From JBBROS01 sp964246015 (lineage in GTDB: Bacteria; Pseudomonadota; Alphaproteobacteria; Acetobacterales; Acetobacteraceae): a stretch of 64,000 bases of DNA. Within the stretch, counting starts at the first letter, position 1, and every line of letters begins with the position of its first letter. A program made the position numbers and the translations under genes. Location: assembly GCA_964246015.1 (NCBI GenBank), contig CAXTPG010000003.1, positions 38,327 to 102,326 of the forward strand, read 5' to 3'. This document shows positions 33,430 through 42,691 of the stretch, one piece after another. The notes under the pieces were generated by a model. It had not been told where the DNA came from. It did not search any database and saw only the letters and a program-made list of their open reading frames with translations.

Positions 33430-34317
33430 ATGGGCAGCATCGCATTCATCGGGCTGGGCACGATGGGCCGGCACATGGCCAGGCACCTGGTTGCGGCCGG
33501 GCACTCGGTGCGCGGGTTCGACGTGGTGCCGGGGGTGGTCGTGGAGGGGGTCGTCGCGGCCGGGTCGATCGCGGAGGCGGCGGCGGGGGCGGCGGTTGCG
33601 GTGACGATGCTGCCGGATACGCCGGACGTGGAGGCGGTCGTGCTGGCGGATGGCGGGCTTGCCGCCTCGATGGCGGCCGGGTCGCTGGTGATCGACATGA
33701 GCACGATGTCGCCGGTGGCGGCGCGGGCGATCCATGCGGCGCTGGCGGCGCGGGGGATCGGGTTCGTCGACGCGCCGGTATCGGGCGGGCCGCAGGGTGC
33801 GGAGGGGGCGTCGCTGACCATCATGGCGGGGGGGACGGAGGCGGATTTCGCGCGGGCGCGACCGGTGTTCGCGGCGCTGGGGCGGGTGATCAGCCATGTG
33901 GGCGGGCCGGGGGCCGGACAGACGGTGAAGCTGTGCAACCAGGTGGCCGTCGCGCTGAACCTGCAATCGGTGTGCGAGACGATCGCGCTGGCGCGGGCGG
34001 CGGGGGTGGACCTGGACCAGATGCGGACGGTGCTGATGGGGGGATCGGCCGGGTCGTGGGTGCTGGACCGGATGGGGCCGATGATGATCGAGGGCGACAC
34101 GACGCCCATTTTCCGGATCGACCTGATGCTGAAGGATCTGCGCCTGGTGGCGGAGCTGGCGACGTCGTTGTCGGTGCCGCTGCCGGGGACGGCGCTGGCG
34201 ACGGCGCAGTTCATGTCGGCCCGGGCGCATGGGGAGGGCGGGATGGGCAACCAGGCGTTGTTCCGGAGCTATGACCGGATGACCAACCAGCGGCAGGACG
34301 CTACGGCGGCAGATTGA
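33430..34317 (+). CDS. 3-hydroxyisobutyrate dehydrogenase-family reductase
   Basis: This is a 295-residue beta-hydroxyacid dehydrogenase. The N-terminal NAD(P)-binding AFIGLGTMGRHMARHL is followed by FVDAPVSGGPQGAEGASLTIMAGG (substrate site) and the catalytic lysine in GQTVKLCNQVAVALN. The family includes 3-hydroxyisobutyrate dehydrogenase, tartronate semialdehyde reductase and succinic semialdehyde reductase. GGAG lies six bases before the ATG. Its last 17 bases overlap the end of the GT39-like gene on the other strand. Substrate specificity cannot be decided from sequence alone. Confidence 0.85.
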   Translation: MGSIAFIGLGTMGRHMARHLVAAGHSVRGFDVVPGVVVEGVVAAGSIAEAAAGAAVAVTMLPDTPDVEAVVLADGGLAASMAAGSLVIDMSTMSPVAARAIHAALAARGIGFVDAPVSGGPQGAEGASLTIMAGGTEADFARARPVFAALGRVISHVGGPGAGQTVKLCNQVAVALNLQSVCETIALARAAGVDLDQMRTVLMGGSAGSWVLDRMGPMMIEGDTTPIFRIDLMLKDLRLVAELATSLSVPLPGTALATAQFMSARAHGEGGMGNQALFRSYDRMTNQRQDATAAD

Positions 34318-35866
34318 ACCATAGCTTGGGGCCGACCCGCTCGACCTTCGGGTAGGCGGCGCGCATGGCCGCGTCGACGGCGGGCGAACGACGGCCGGAC
34401 CCGCCCGGGACGTTGTCGGTCGTGATCATGAACTCGAAACCGCGGGCCTCGATCATGCGGACGAGCGGCGTCTCGTCCCAGCGGCCGACCAAAGCGAGTT
34501 CGGTCACGATCGAGGGTTCGAACAGGATCGGCTTCCCTGCCCGCATCAGCAGGGTCATCTCTTCGGACGCGACAGGCTTCGTTGCGCCCGAGATGCGCTG
34601 GACCAGGGCGGTCTGGCGGTCCATCTCGGCCAGGGGGGCGCGATCGGGCATCTGGCGGAAGGGCAGCGCCATGACGCCCAGGATCAGGACGGCCGTCATG
34701 ATCAGGAAGCGGCGCAGGTTGTGCAGCAGGTCGCACAGCATGACGCCGAGCAGGACGCAGCCGACGGTCAGCCAGTCGAGCAGGTAGTTGAAGTTGCCGC
34801 CGGATTTCAGGAGCGTCACCAGCATCAGCGACGCCAGGCCGAAGTGCAGCACCAGGATGGCGCGGGCGGCCATCGTCGGGTCGATCAGGCGGACGATCAG
34901 GACAAGCTGGCGGACTGCGACGGAGCGTGGGCCGGGCGCCCGCTGCTTCCAGAGGCCCAGCAGCAGCACGAAGGCGGCGACGAGCATGAGGACCATGAAC
35001 GGCGCGCTCGACCGCTCGGGCGAGAGGGAATCGATGGCGTATTGCAGGCCCAGGCGGTTGATGTTGTTGCCGGCGATGTTTCGCAGGAAGCCGCCATCCG
35101 TCGTCCATTGCATGAAGGCAAGCGCCAGGAGCGCCACTGTGAGGGCGATGGCGCCAGCGATCAGGGCCTTCCGGGGGCGGCGCAGAAGCACGACGGCGAA
35201 CACGGCGAGACCGGCCGGGAGTTGTGTCTGCTTCGTGTAGACGGCGGCGACGCACAGCAGGAGGCCGAGCACGGTGCCCGGCACCCGGCCGTTGGCGCGG
35301 GCGGCCAGAAGCACGCCGGCCAGGCCGAGCGCGATGGCGAGCACGTCGACCCGCATGACGAGCCCCCAGGTCCGCACCGCGTGCAGGCAGACGGCGAGCA
35401 GGCCGGCGACCGCGGCGATGGCGAGGTGGCGGGCCTTCAGGCGCTCCCCGTGGCGGCGTCCGGCGGTGAGCACCAGCGCGGCCACGAGGGGACCGATGGA
35501 GAGCGCGGAGAGGGCCGAGACGAGTCGGCCGGCGGACAGCATGTCGGGCGCGAACCAGGCGGCCGCGCGGGTGACGAGGTAGTAGACGGGGGGGTAATGG
35601 AAGACGATGAAGGGCAGGCCGTCCCCGGAGCGGTACATGTCGGGACCGGGGATGCGGGTGGTCTGGTGCCAGACGATGCCCTCCCCATAGTCGAGCTGGT
35701 AGGGGAAGCGGACGGCGGCGACGAAGTCCAGCAGCACGCCCAGCGCGTGGATGGCGAGCGCCATCAGCAGCACGCCGAGCGCCGCTGCGCCGGCCCATTC
35801 CAGCGCGATCTTGCCGCTGTCGGGCCGGGCTGCCGGAACCACTGCTGCCGTGCCGCTTCCGGTCAT
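34301..35866 (-). CDS. GT39-like (ArnT/PMT-type) membrane glycosyltransferase
   Basis: This is a 521-residue protein with about ten hydrophobic helices. After the first helix comes a periplasmic loop with RFPYQLDYGEGIVWHQTTR (the acidic catalytic loop of GT-C enzymes) and PFIVFHYPPVYYLVTR. A short soluble C-terminal domain follows. It transfers sugars from polyprenyl phosphate donors at the periplasmic face. The start at 35866 overlaps the GT2 stop (ATGA), so the cytoplasmic donor-making enzyme and this transferase are coupled. The longer frame to 35992 lies inside the GT2 gene. Confidence 0.75.
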   Translation of the reverse strand: MTGSGTAAVVPAARPDSGKIALEWAGAAALGVLLMALAIHALGVLLDFVAAVRFPYQLDYGEGIVWHQTTRIPGPDMYRSGDGLPFIVFHYPPVYYLVTRAAAWFAPDMLSAGRLVSALSALSIGPLVAALVLTAGRRHGERLKARHLAIAAVAGLLAVCLHAVRTWGLVMRVDVLAIALGLAGVLLAARANGRVPGTVLGLLLCVAAVYTKQTQLPAGLAVFAVVLLRRPRKALIAGAIALTVALLALAFMQWTTDGGFLRNIAGNNINRLGLQYAIDSLSPERSSAPFMVLMLVAAFVLLLGLWKQRAPGPRSVAVRQLVLIVRLIDPTMAARAILVLHFGLASLMLVTLLKSGGNFNYLLDWLTVGCVLLGVMLCDLLHNLRRFLIMTAVLILGVMALPFRQMPDRAPLAEMDRQTALVQRISGATKPVASEEMTLLMRAGKPILFEPSIVTELALVGRWDETPLVRMIEARGFEFMITTDNVPGGSGRRSPAVDAAMRAAYPKVERVGPKLWFNLPP

Positions 35867-36849
35867 GCCCCGTTCGTCCTCCAGCGCCACGCGATGCCCA
35901 GCATCATCCGTGCCCCGACCTGCAACGCGCGCAGGTTGTTTACGTTGCCGCCCTTGCTGATACCGACGCGTGGATGGAACGTCACCGGGCACTCGACGAT
36001 ATCGCAGCCCTGTTCCAATGCAACGTCCAGGAAGTGCGCGTTGAATTCCAGATTAACGGATGGTTGCAGATGCGGCATCAAGCGGACCAGCGCGTCGCGG
36101 CGGCAGAGCTTGTACGTGGTCCCGACATCGGTGATGGTGCTCCGCCCCAGGTGCTTGGCTTCAAGCAGCTTACCGACGAAAAGGTTACCATAATACATGA
36201 AGGTGCTGAGTTGGGTGATGCGGGCGCGAAGACGCTCCACGGTGCGGGTGCCGTTCACGATGTCGGCATGAGGGGCGTAGGCCAGGAACTTGTCCAGGTC
36301 GTAGGCGCGGAAGGTCTGGTCGCCTTCGCATAGCACGATCAGTGGGTTGCCGCGCGACATGGCCTCGGAGAGGCAGCGGTGGACGCAGCGGCCGTAGCCC
36401 TGCAACGGCTCGTTGATGGCGGTGGCGCCGGCCTCACGCGCGCGTTCCAGCGTTTGGTCGCGGCTGTTGTTGCTGACCACGATGACCTCCTGGACCAGGG
36501 GATGGGCGCGGAACTCGCGAACGGCGTCGCCGATGCTGGCCTCGTCGTCGTAGGCGGTCAGGGCGACGATGAGGCGGCGGTCGGTCAGGTCGTCCCGGCG
36601 GACCTCGAGCCGGGGGGAGCGCTTGCCGCCGAGGAGCATGAAGAGGTCGACGGCGCCCAGGGTGAGGCCGAAGGCGATGGGCATGCCGCTGTACCAGACG
36701 ATCCACTCGTTGAAGGTGAGGAACCAGCGCGGGTTGCCGGCGAGGTGCCGGGGGATGGACATGACGACGCCGCAGAGATAGACGGCGAGGCCGAGGCCGA
36801 TGAGGATGACGCCATACATGAGCAGGCGCGGCCGCCGCGCGCGGGTCAT
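35863..36849 (-). CDS. glycosyltransferase family 2, polyprenyl-phosphate sugar synthase-like
   Basis: This is a 328-residue GT2 protein with two N-terminal membrane helices (MYGVILIGLGLAVYLCGVV; GMPIAFGLTLGAVDLFMLLG). The catalytic domain follows: LIVALTAYDDEASIGDAVREF, VIVVSNNSRDQT, INEPLQGYGRC and the metal-binding-type VLCEGDQTFRAYDLDKF. It probably charges undecaprenyl phosphate with a sugar. With the SMR-type carrier on the other strand and the GT39-like transferase it makes a make-flip-transfer set for cell-surface glycan or lipid A modification. Confidence 0.8.
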   Translation of the reverse strand: MTRARRPRLLMYGVILIGLGLAVYLCGVVMSIPRHLAGNPRWFLTFNEWIVWYSGMPIAFGLTLGAVDLFMLLGGKRSPRLEVRRDDLTDRRLIVALTAYDDEASIGDAVREFRAHPLVQEVIVVSNNSRDQTLERAREAGATAINEPLQGYGRCVHRCLSEAMSRGNPLIVLCEGDQTFRAYDLDKFLAYAPHADIVNGTRTVERLRARITQLSTFMYYGNLFVGKLLEAKHLGRSTITDVGTTYKLCRRDALVRLMPHLQPSVNLEFNAHFLDVALEQGCDIVECPVTFHPRVGISKGGNVNNLRALQVGARMMLGIAWRWRTNGA

Positions 36850-36975
36850 GGCCCAGTCCAGGGGTCGGCGGTAGGCCGCACGAGTCGTTCCCCCACCAAA
36901 GCCCGGCGCCCCGACTAGCGTCGCCTCCCGGGGCTGTCTATAGCCGTGGCCTTCGCTGGTGGGGCGCAGCGCCTG

Positions 36976-37302
36976 ATGCATTGGATTCTCCTGTTGTCCG
37001 CGATTGCGGCGAGCGTCGTGGGCCAGGGGCTGCTGAAGGCCGGGGCGGGGGCGCCGAGTTTCATCACGCAGCTGTTCGACTGGCGGACGATCGTGGGGCT
37101 GGGCGTGTTCGGGTCCGCCTCGATGCTGTACATCGCGGCGCTGCGGCAGATCCCGCTTTCGGTCGCGCTGCCGTGCACGGCGATGTCGTACATCGTCGTC
37201 GCGGGGATCGGCTACTACGCATTCAACGAGCCGCTGGGGGCGCAGCGGTTGGCGGCCCTGGGGCTGATCACCGTGGGCGTCGTGGTGCTGGCCACGTCCT
37301 GA
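36976..37302 (+). CDS. SMR/EamA-type small membrane carrier (ArnE/F-like)
   Basis: This is a 108-residue protein with four predicted helices (HWILLLSAIAASVVGQGLLKAG; TIVGLGVFGSASMLYIAAL; PLSVALPCTAMSYIVVAGIGYYAF; RLAALGLITVGVVVLA). The QxxLK and the YxF-N-E-P-L segments are those of SMR proteins and ArnE/ArnF lipid-sugar flippases. Its head-to-head place beside the GT2/GT39-like pair favours a flippase for the polyprenyl-linked sugar over drug efflux. The ATG at 36976 fits the first helix; GTG at 36946 would add ten residues. Confidence 0.72.
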   Translation: MHWILLLSAIAASVVGQGLLKAGAGAPSFITQLFDWRTIVGLGVFGSASMLYIAALRQIPLSVALPCTAMSYIVVAGIGYYAFNEPLGAQRLAALGLITVGVVVLATS

Positions 37303-37461
37303 CGGCGCGGCGGCGACCGCGTCGGTCGGCGCTTGTGTCACATCATCACCCGGCTTGGCGGCTTGCAGTAGGTGCCGCGGAGCGTAGTGCAGGGGGTGGG
37401 GGGACGGTTCTCATGAAGTGTGAGGAATCGTCTTGGTGCCGGGGGGTGTCGTGCGTGGGAT

Positions 37462-37488
37462 GGTGGAATGCCGGAGGGGCATTCCACC
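37462..37488. repeat. GGTGGAATGCC hairpin, repeat family copy C
   Basis: GGTGGAATGCC (37462-37472), loop GGAGG and GGCATTCCACC (37478-37488) form a perfect 11-bp stem followed by CTACGATG. The TGCCGGAGGGGCA core is nearly that of copy D at 49.1 kb. It lies in a 208-base gap between convergent genes in which I see no other feature. Confidence 0.65.
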
Positions 37489-37510
37489 CTACGATGCGCT
37501 GCCGCTGGTT

Positions 37511-38095
37511 TCAGAAGGTTCGCGGGTTCGGCTGCGGGCTGCCGGGGCGGCCGTCGCCTGCCAGGATGCAGGCCGTCATGTCGCCGGCGCTACAGGCGCC
37601 GAGCAGGAAAGACCGTTTGGCGGGCGAGTTCTCGGGAAGGCGCATCATGCGGGTCGTGATCAACTGGCGGTCGGGCGCCTCGGCCAGGGGTGATGCGGAG
37701 GACGGGCGCGCGGAGGCCGGGTCGGGCAGCATCGCCACATCAATCAGCGGCGGGTAGTCGAAATTGGCGCCGGTTGAGGCGTCGATGGCAACGCCGATGA
37801 GGCCGCCGACGACGAGGTTGCCGAAGGTCCAGCCGTTGAAGGACGAGGCCGAGACTGTTCTGGCCGTCTGGTAGCCGGGCTTGGTGCAGGTGACGGTCAG
37901 ATCACGGCCGCTTTTGCCGATCGGGAGGACGCCGGGGGTCGATGGGACGCTGCCCACGAGTGCGCCGCCGCGGTCAATCGAGCACGTGGCGCCGGGGGGC
38001 GAGGTCGACACGGACACGACCTGATTGGCTCCGCTGACGACTGTTGCGCAGCCGGGGAGCAGGATAAGGAACAAGCAAGAGCATAGTCGGATCAA
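37511..38095 (-). CDS. lipoprotein with PEGA-like domain
   Basis: This is a 194-residue lipoprotein. The signal MIRLCSCLFLILLPGCATVVSG has lipobox LPGC. The next part, VVSVSTSPPGATCSIDRGGALVG with TVTCTKPGYQTA, reads like a PEGA beta-domain, followed by a glycine-rich hydrophobic hairpin NLVVGGLIGVAIDASTGANF. Such proteins are outer-membrane or periplasmic surface anchors. The start is TTG at 38095 with AGGTGG just upstream. Its mature C terminus is Ser/Pro/Ala-rich with three cysteines in total. It is monocistronic. Confidence 0.68.
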   Translation of the reverse strand: MIRLCSCLFLILLPGCATVVSGANQVVSVSTSPPGATCSIDRGGALVGSVPSTPGVLPIGKSGRDLTVTCTKPGYQTARTVSASSFNGWTFGNLVVGGLIGVAIDASTGANFDYPPLIDVAMLPDPASARPSSASPLAEAPDRQLITTRMMRLPENSPAKRSFLLGACSAGDMTACILAGDGRPGSPQPNPRTF

Positions 38096-38337
38096 GACGC
38101 CACCTGCGAATTTTGGATATCATACTGCGATCGTGGCCGTAACTCCCTCCAGGAACTGTCATGAATAGTCGATTTTGAGCTACTACTTGGAATCTATGCC
38201 GGTATTTTCGGGAAGGAGGGGGGCTGGATATCCGAGACAGGCCGGAGCATCACGAATGTCAGTCTAACATAGGCGTTCGTCCGTTTCCGGCGATGGCGGC
38301 TGATTGATTGCCCTTGTGGCGAGCACCCTCACCCCGA
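38096..38337. other. intergenic stretch with lipoprotein promoter region
   Basis: These roughly 240 bases are clearly more AT-rich than the surroundings and hold no gene that I can support. On the minus strand TATGAT near 38120 is a possible -10 for the lipoprotein gene. The remainder shows no other feature. Confidence 0.4.
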
Positions 38338-38358
38338 CCCTCTCCAAACGGGAGAGGG
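38338..38358. terminator. CCCTCTCC/GGAGAGGG hairpin
   Basis: CCCTCTCC (38338-38345), loop AAACG and GGAGAGGG (38351-38358) lie eight bases after the end of the peptide-type binding protein gene on the minus strand. The flank ACCCTCACCCCGA is the usual companion of this very common proteobacterial intergenic hairpin. It probably terminates the operon. Confidence 0.65.
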
Positions 38359-38365
38359 AGGGGGG

Positions 38366-39925
38366 TCAGCGCGGGGCTTTCTCCAGGTTCCACATGACGG
38401 GATAGAAGGTTTTCAGGAGGCCGCGGATGCTGGAGCGGTAGGCGACCGGTTTCTGGAACATGCCGGTGCTGACATACGGGACGACGTCGTAGTAGCGGCG
38501 TTGCAGGGCTTCGATGACGACGAAGCGGGCCTCGGGGGTCGGGGCGTCCAGGAAGGCGGCGCGGAGGCGTTCGATCTCGGCGTCGCAGGGCCAGCCGTAG
38601 AGGTTCTTGCCGTCGCAACTGCTGACCAGGGGCGTGTTGGTGAGCGGGCTGGCGAGGGAGAAGCCGCCCCAGAGGGTGAAGGCGAGGTGCCAGCCGGCCG
38701 GGTTGCGGCTGGGCGGGTCGCGGGTGTTGCGGCGGGTGATGACGGTGCCCCAGTCCATGGTCTGGAGATCGACGGTGACGCCGGCGCGGCGGAGGGCGTC
38801 GGCGGTCAGTTGGGCGATGAGGTGGATGTCGGGCTGGTCGGCGGGGTCGAGCAGGACGATGGGTTCGCCCTTGTAGCCGGCCTGGGCCAGGAGCGCCTTG
38901 GCGCGGGCCGGGTCGGGGCGGGACCAGGGGGCGGCGCCGGCCTGGGTGGCATAGGGCGTGCCGCAGACGAAGACGGCGGTGCAGGCCCGGCCGAGTGCGG
39001 GGCTGCCGGCGAGGGCCTCGGCGAACTCGGCCTGGTCGATCAGCAGCAGCAGGGCCTGGCGGGCGCGCGGATCGTCGAAGGGGGGGTGGGCGGTGTTGGG
39101 GCGGATGTTGCCGATGCTGCCGGAGGCGTTGATGACCTCGACCGTGACGTCGCGGCGGGCGCGCAGCAGGGGGACCAGGTCGGGCGGGACGCTCTCGATC
39201 ATGTCGATCTCGCCGGTCTGCAGGGCGCTGACGGCGGTCGAGAGGTCGGGCATCGTGCGCCATTCGACCTCGTCGAGTTTCGCGACCTTGCCGCCGGCGT
39301 AGGCGTCGGGGGGTTCGGGCCGGGGCACGTAGGCGGGGAAGCGGCGGTAGAGGGCGCGGTCGCCGGGGCGGAAGGCGTCCTGCACAAACATGAAGGGGCC
39401 GGAGCCGATGGCGGTGCGGACCTGGTCGAAGGCGCTGGTGTTGGCGTCCTGCTCCCGCATCACGAAGGGGGCGAGGATGGGGGAGGCGAGGGCTTCGAGA
39501 AGGGGGCCGAAGGGTTTGGCGAGGGTGATGACGATCGTGCGGTCGTCGGGGGCGCTGATGGACTGCGTGTGGGAGAGGAGGGCCTGGCCGGCGGTGACGC
39601 GCTGGCCCCAGCGGCGGATGGAGGCGACGACGTCGCGGGCGCGGACGGCGGTGTTGTCGTGGAAGAGGAGGCCCGGGCGGAGGGTGAAGGTCCAAACGAG
39701 GGAGTCGGCGCTGGTGGTCCAGGATTCCGCCATCTGCGGGCGGGGCGTGAGGGAGGCGTCCATGGTGAGGAGGACGTCGTAGACGAGTTGCGCGTGATTG
39801 AGGGTGATGGCGGCGCTGGTCCAGATGGGATCGAGCACGCGGAGGTCGCCGATGGGGACGTAGCGGAGGGTCTCGGCGCGGGCGGGGATGGCCAGCAGGC
39901 AAAGGGCCAGGAGGAGGCGCTTCAT
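38366..39925 (-). CDS. peptide/nickel-type ABC solute-binding protein (SBP_bac_5)
   Basis: This is a 519-residue exported binding protein with signal MKRLLLALCLLAIPARAET. The mature part has LDPIWTSAAITLNHAQLVYDVLL, MAESWTTSADSLVWTFTLRPGLLFHD and ARQALLLLIDQAEFA, the DppA/OppA-type family 5 layout. Its ATG at 39925 overlaps the stop of the MlrC gene (ATGA). No permease gene is in the operon. Family 5 proteins are often linked to M81 peptidases, so the cargo may be a peptide or peptide-like compound. Confidence 0.85.
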   Translation of the reverse strand: MKRLLLALCLLAIPARAETLRYVPIGDLRVLDPIWTSAAITLNHAQLVYDVLLTMDASLTPRPQMAESWTTSADSLVWTFTLRPGLLFHDNTAVRARDVVASIRRWGQRVTAGQALLSHTQSISAPDDRTIVITLAKPFGPLLEALASPILAPFVMREQDANTSAFDQVRTAIGSGPFMFVQDAFRPGDRALYRRFPAYVPRPEPPDAYAGGKVAKLDEVEWRTMPDLSTAVSALQTGEIDMIESVPPDLVPLLRARRDVTVEVINASGSIGNIRPNTAHPPFDDPRARQALLLLIDQAEFAEALAGSPALGRACTAVFVCGTPYATQAGAAPWSRPDPARAKALLAQAGYKGEPIVLLDPADQPDIHLIAQLTADALRRAGVTVDLQTMDWGTVITRRNTRDPPSRNPAGWHLAFTLWGGFSLASPLTNTPLVSSCDGKNLYGWPCDAEIERLRAAFLDAPTPEARFVVIEALQRRYYDVVPYVSTGMFQKPVAYRSSIRGLLKTFYPVMWNLEKAPR

Positions 39926-41442
39926 GGGGCGTATCCCGCGACGGCGGCGACGTGGTCCGCGGGGTCGAGCGGCCAGATGGGGCGGCGGACGTTGGACCAG
40001 GTGAGCGTGGTCTGGATGCGGCTGGAGACCCCGCCGCTCTCGCAGGCGATGACGGCGCGGGCGATGGGCTGGAAGGCGGCGCGGAAGGCGTCCATGCACT
40101 TGATGGCGATGAGGCCGCAGGCGGGCGGGTCGATGCCGAAGATGCGGAGCTGCGAGAGGTCGACGATGTTGCGCTGAAACGTGGTGACGACGATGCGGAC
40201 GCCGCGGCAGGCCAGGAGGACGGAGGGGCCGAAATTGCCGATCATGCCGGCGGCGTAGGGGCCTTCGTGGGTGAAGCGGCCGTCGGCGAAGCGGAGGACC
40301 TCGAAGCTGTCGTGGATGGGGGGGCCGCCGTGACGGGGGGCGGTGTGGCCGCCGAGGGCGAGTTGGATGACCGCCCCTGCCCCGGCTTTCATCGCGGCCT
40401 GGACGGCGGCCGGGTCGGCGATGGAGAGGAAGACGGTGTCGGGGAACGGGTCTTCGAGCAGGGCGCGGAGGAGGTTGGTCGCGTCTCCGTAGCCGCCGCC
40501 CCCGGGGGCGTCGCCGAAGTCGGAGATGACGATGGGACCGGGGCCGGGGGGCGTGGCGCGGGCCTGGTGGAGGGCTTCGGCAACGGGGATCATGGGGACG
40601 GTGTCGTTCTCGCGCTCGTCCCAGGCGAAGCGGATCAGGCGGTCGGCCAAGGCCTGGAAGCGCGGGTGGGGTCCGTTGCCGGTGACGGCGACGCTGGGGC
40701 CGACCTGCCAGACGTCGGCGAGGACGAAGCCGCTTTGGATGCTGACCTCGATGACGCCGGGGTCTTCGGCCTCCATGGCGCGAGCCATGGCGAGGGCGCG
40801 GCGCATGGGGCCATCGACGAGGGTGGTGCGGCAACTGTCGAACCCGCGCATCTGGTGGCCGCGGGCCAGGTGGACGCGGGGGCGGATGGCGCCGTCCATG
40901 GCGCGGGCCAGGATGGCGGCGGCGCGGAGGCCGGTCTCCTTGTGGTCGGTGTGCGGGTGGGTGCGGTAGGCGGTGAGGGCGTCGGCGGAGGCGGCGAGGC
41001 GGTCGGAGACGTTCGAGTGGGGGTCGAGCGTCACGACCATGGGGGTGGCGGGGCCGATGGCCTGCCGGACGGCGTGGGCCATGGCGCCGTCGGGGTCCTG
41101 CTCGTCTTCCACGACGTTGGCGCCGTGGAGGCTCAGCAGGACCCCGTCCAGCGGGCCGGCGCTGCGGATGCCTTCGAGGATGGCGGCGAGGAAGGCGTCG
41201 AAGGCCTGGCGGGACATGGGGCCGGCGGGGGCGCAGGGGACGGCGATGGGGGTGTGGATGCGCCAGGCATGGGTGTGGGCGGCTTCCAGGAAGCCGGCCA
41301 TTTCGGTTCGTGTTCGGGTGAAGCGGGCGGGGACGGCTTCGTCGCGGAAGACTCCCTGGCGCTCGAAATGGGCGGGGGGTGCGGGGGTGCGGGCGAAGCT
41401 GTTGGCTTCGTGCAGGACGGAGGCGAGGAGGACGGTCTTCAT
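39922..41442 (-). CDS. M81-family metallopeptidase (MlrC-like)
   Basis: This is a 506-residue protein of the microcystin LR degradation MlrC family. Seen are LASVLHEANSFARTPA at the N terminus (His and Asn near the metal), GVLLSLHGANVVEDEQDPDG, VVTLDPHSNVS (metal ligands), and FDSCRTTL. The C-terminal DUF1485 part contains DFGDAPGGGGYGD and IAIKCMDAF. Family members open linear peptides; the native substrate in most bacteria is unknown. The gene is the middle of a three-gene operon with the PLP enzyme and the binding protein. Confidence 0.87.
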   Translation of the reverse strand: MKTVLLASVLHEANSFARTPAPPAHFERQGVFRDEAVPARFTRTRTEMAGFLEAAHTHAWRIHTPIAVPCAPAGPMSRQAFDAFLAAILEGIRSAGPLDGVLLSLHGANVVEDEQDPDGAMAHAVRQAIGPATPMVVTLDPHSNVSDRLAASADALTAYRTHPHTDHKETGLRAAAILARAMDGAIRPRVHLARGHQMRGFDSCRTTLVDGPMRRALAMARAMEAEDPGVIEVSIQSGFVLADVWQVGPSVAVTGNGPHPRFQALADRLIRFAWDERENDTVPMIPVAEALHQARATPPGPGPIVISDFGDAPGGGGYGDATNLLRALLEDPFPDTVFLSIADPAAVQAAMKAGAGAVIQLALGGHTAPRHGGPPIHDSFEVLRFADGRFTHEGPYAAGMIGNFGPSVLLACRGVRIVVTTFQRNIVDLSQLRIFGIDPPACGLIAIKCMDAFRAAFQPIARAVIACESGGVSSRIQTTLTWSNVRRPIWPLDPADHVAAVAGYAP

Positions 41443-41455
41443 GGCTGACCCCGGT

Positions 41456-42691
41456 TCAGTAGACGGCCTGGATGGGCTGGTTGCGGGCGGGGGGTGCGGC
41501 GGCGGCGGCGCAGGCGAGGTCGGCGACGTACCGGGTGCGGACGGGTTCGTGGAGGAGGGACATCATCATGTGGAGGCCGGGCGGTTCGCGGAGCAGGCCG
41601 GGGACCCAGCCGGATTCCGCCATGCTGGCCGCGAGGGCGCCCATGTCGAGGGCGGGGTCGCCGAACCCGATGATCGAGAGGTCGGGGGGGCCGAAGACGC
41701 GCATGCCGGGGATGGCCTCGATGTCGGCGACGTAGGCGTCGGCCATGGCGAGGAGGCGTTCGGCGATGGCCATGTAGCCGTCGCGGCCGAGGTAGGTGAG
41801 GACGGCCCAGGCGGCGGCGACGGCACCGCCGGGGCGGGTGCCGACGAGGGTTGCGGTGGCGAAGCGTCCGTTGGGCCAGACGTCGAGGTCGAAGCCCTGG
41901 GCGGCGGCGCGTTCGGCGTCGCGGTAGAAGATGGTGGAGGCGGGTTTCGGGCAGAAGCCGAACTTGTGGAGGTCGGCGGAGAGGCTGCAGACGCCGGGGA
42001 GGGAGAGGTCGAAGGCGGGGATGGGGCGGCCGAGGGCGCGGGCGAAGGGGGCGAAGTAGCCGCCGACGCAGGCGTCGACATGCAGCCAGATTCTGCGGGA
42101 GAGGGCGAGGTCCGAGAGCTCGGGGATGGGGTCGACGACGCCGTAGGGGAAGCAGGGGGCGGACCCGACCATCATGATGGTGTCTTCGTCGAGGGCGGCG
42201 GCCAGGTGGGGGGGATGGGCGCGGAAGCGGGGGCCGAGGGGCAGGCGGCGGATTTCGAGGTCCATGAGGGTGGCCGCCTTGTCGAAGGCGGGGTGGGCGG
42301 AGACGGGCATGACGATGTTGCCGCGATGCGCCGGGTCGTTGCGGCGGGCGCGGCCCCAGTCGCGGGCGGCCTTGACGGCGAGGAGGATGCTTTCGGTGCC
42401 GCCGGTGGTCATGAATCCGGTGGCGCCGGGGGGGGCGGCGAAGAGGTCGAGGGCCATGGCGACGACCTCGTCCTCCATGCGGCGGAGGCTGGGGAAGGCG
42501 CGTTTTCCGCCGAGGGCGTTCTCGGTGAAGTAGGCGTTGAAGGCGCTGCGGCCGATTTCGCCGACTTCAGGGGTGGCGCCGAAGACGTAGAGGGGGACGC
42601 GGCCGTTCCGCCAGTCGGCGTCGTGCTCGGCCATTCGGGCGAGGGCTTCGTCGATCTCTGCGCGGGATCGGCCGGCGTTCGGGAACTTCAT
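41456..42691 (-). CDS. PLP-dependent lyase/decarboxylase, sphingosine-phosphate lyase-like
   Basis: This is a 411-residue fold-type I PLP enzyme. GFMTTGGTESILLAVKAARD binds the phosphate, WLHVDACVGGYFAPFA holds the PLP-ring Asp, and SLSADLHKFGFCPKPAS has the Schiff-base lysine. This set is typical of sphingosine-1-phosphate lyase-type and group II decarboxylases, which break a C-C or C-COOH bond next to an amine. It is the first gene of the operon with mlrC and the family 5 binding protein, with 13 bases between it and mlrC. Confidence 0.82.
   Translation of the reverse strand: MKFPNAGRSRAEIDEALARMAEHDADWRNGRVPLYVFGATPEVGEIGRSAFNAYFTENALGGKRAFPSLRRMEDEVVAMALDLFAAPPGATGFMTTGGTESILLAVKAARDWGRARRNDPAHRGNIVMPVSAHPAFDKAATLMDLEIRRLPLGPRFRAHPPHLAAALDEDTIMMVGSAPCFPYGVVDPIPELSDLALSRRIWLHVDACVGGYFAPFARALGRPIPAFDLSLPGVCSLSADLHKFGFCPKPASTIFYRDAERAAAQGFDLDVWPNGRFATATLVGTRPGGAVAAAWAVLTYLGRDGYMAIAERLLAMADAYVADIEAIPGMRVFGPPDLSIIGFGDPALDMGALAASMAESGWVPGLLREPPGLHMMMSLLHEPVRTRYVADLACAAAAAPPARNQPIQAVY

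Noticed and set aside
38501..41448. Two very long + strand frames rich in Gly, Glu, Val and Ala
   Set aside because: They are opposite to the binding protein and mlrC genes. The composition is what antisense reading of C-ending codons gives, with no motif.
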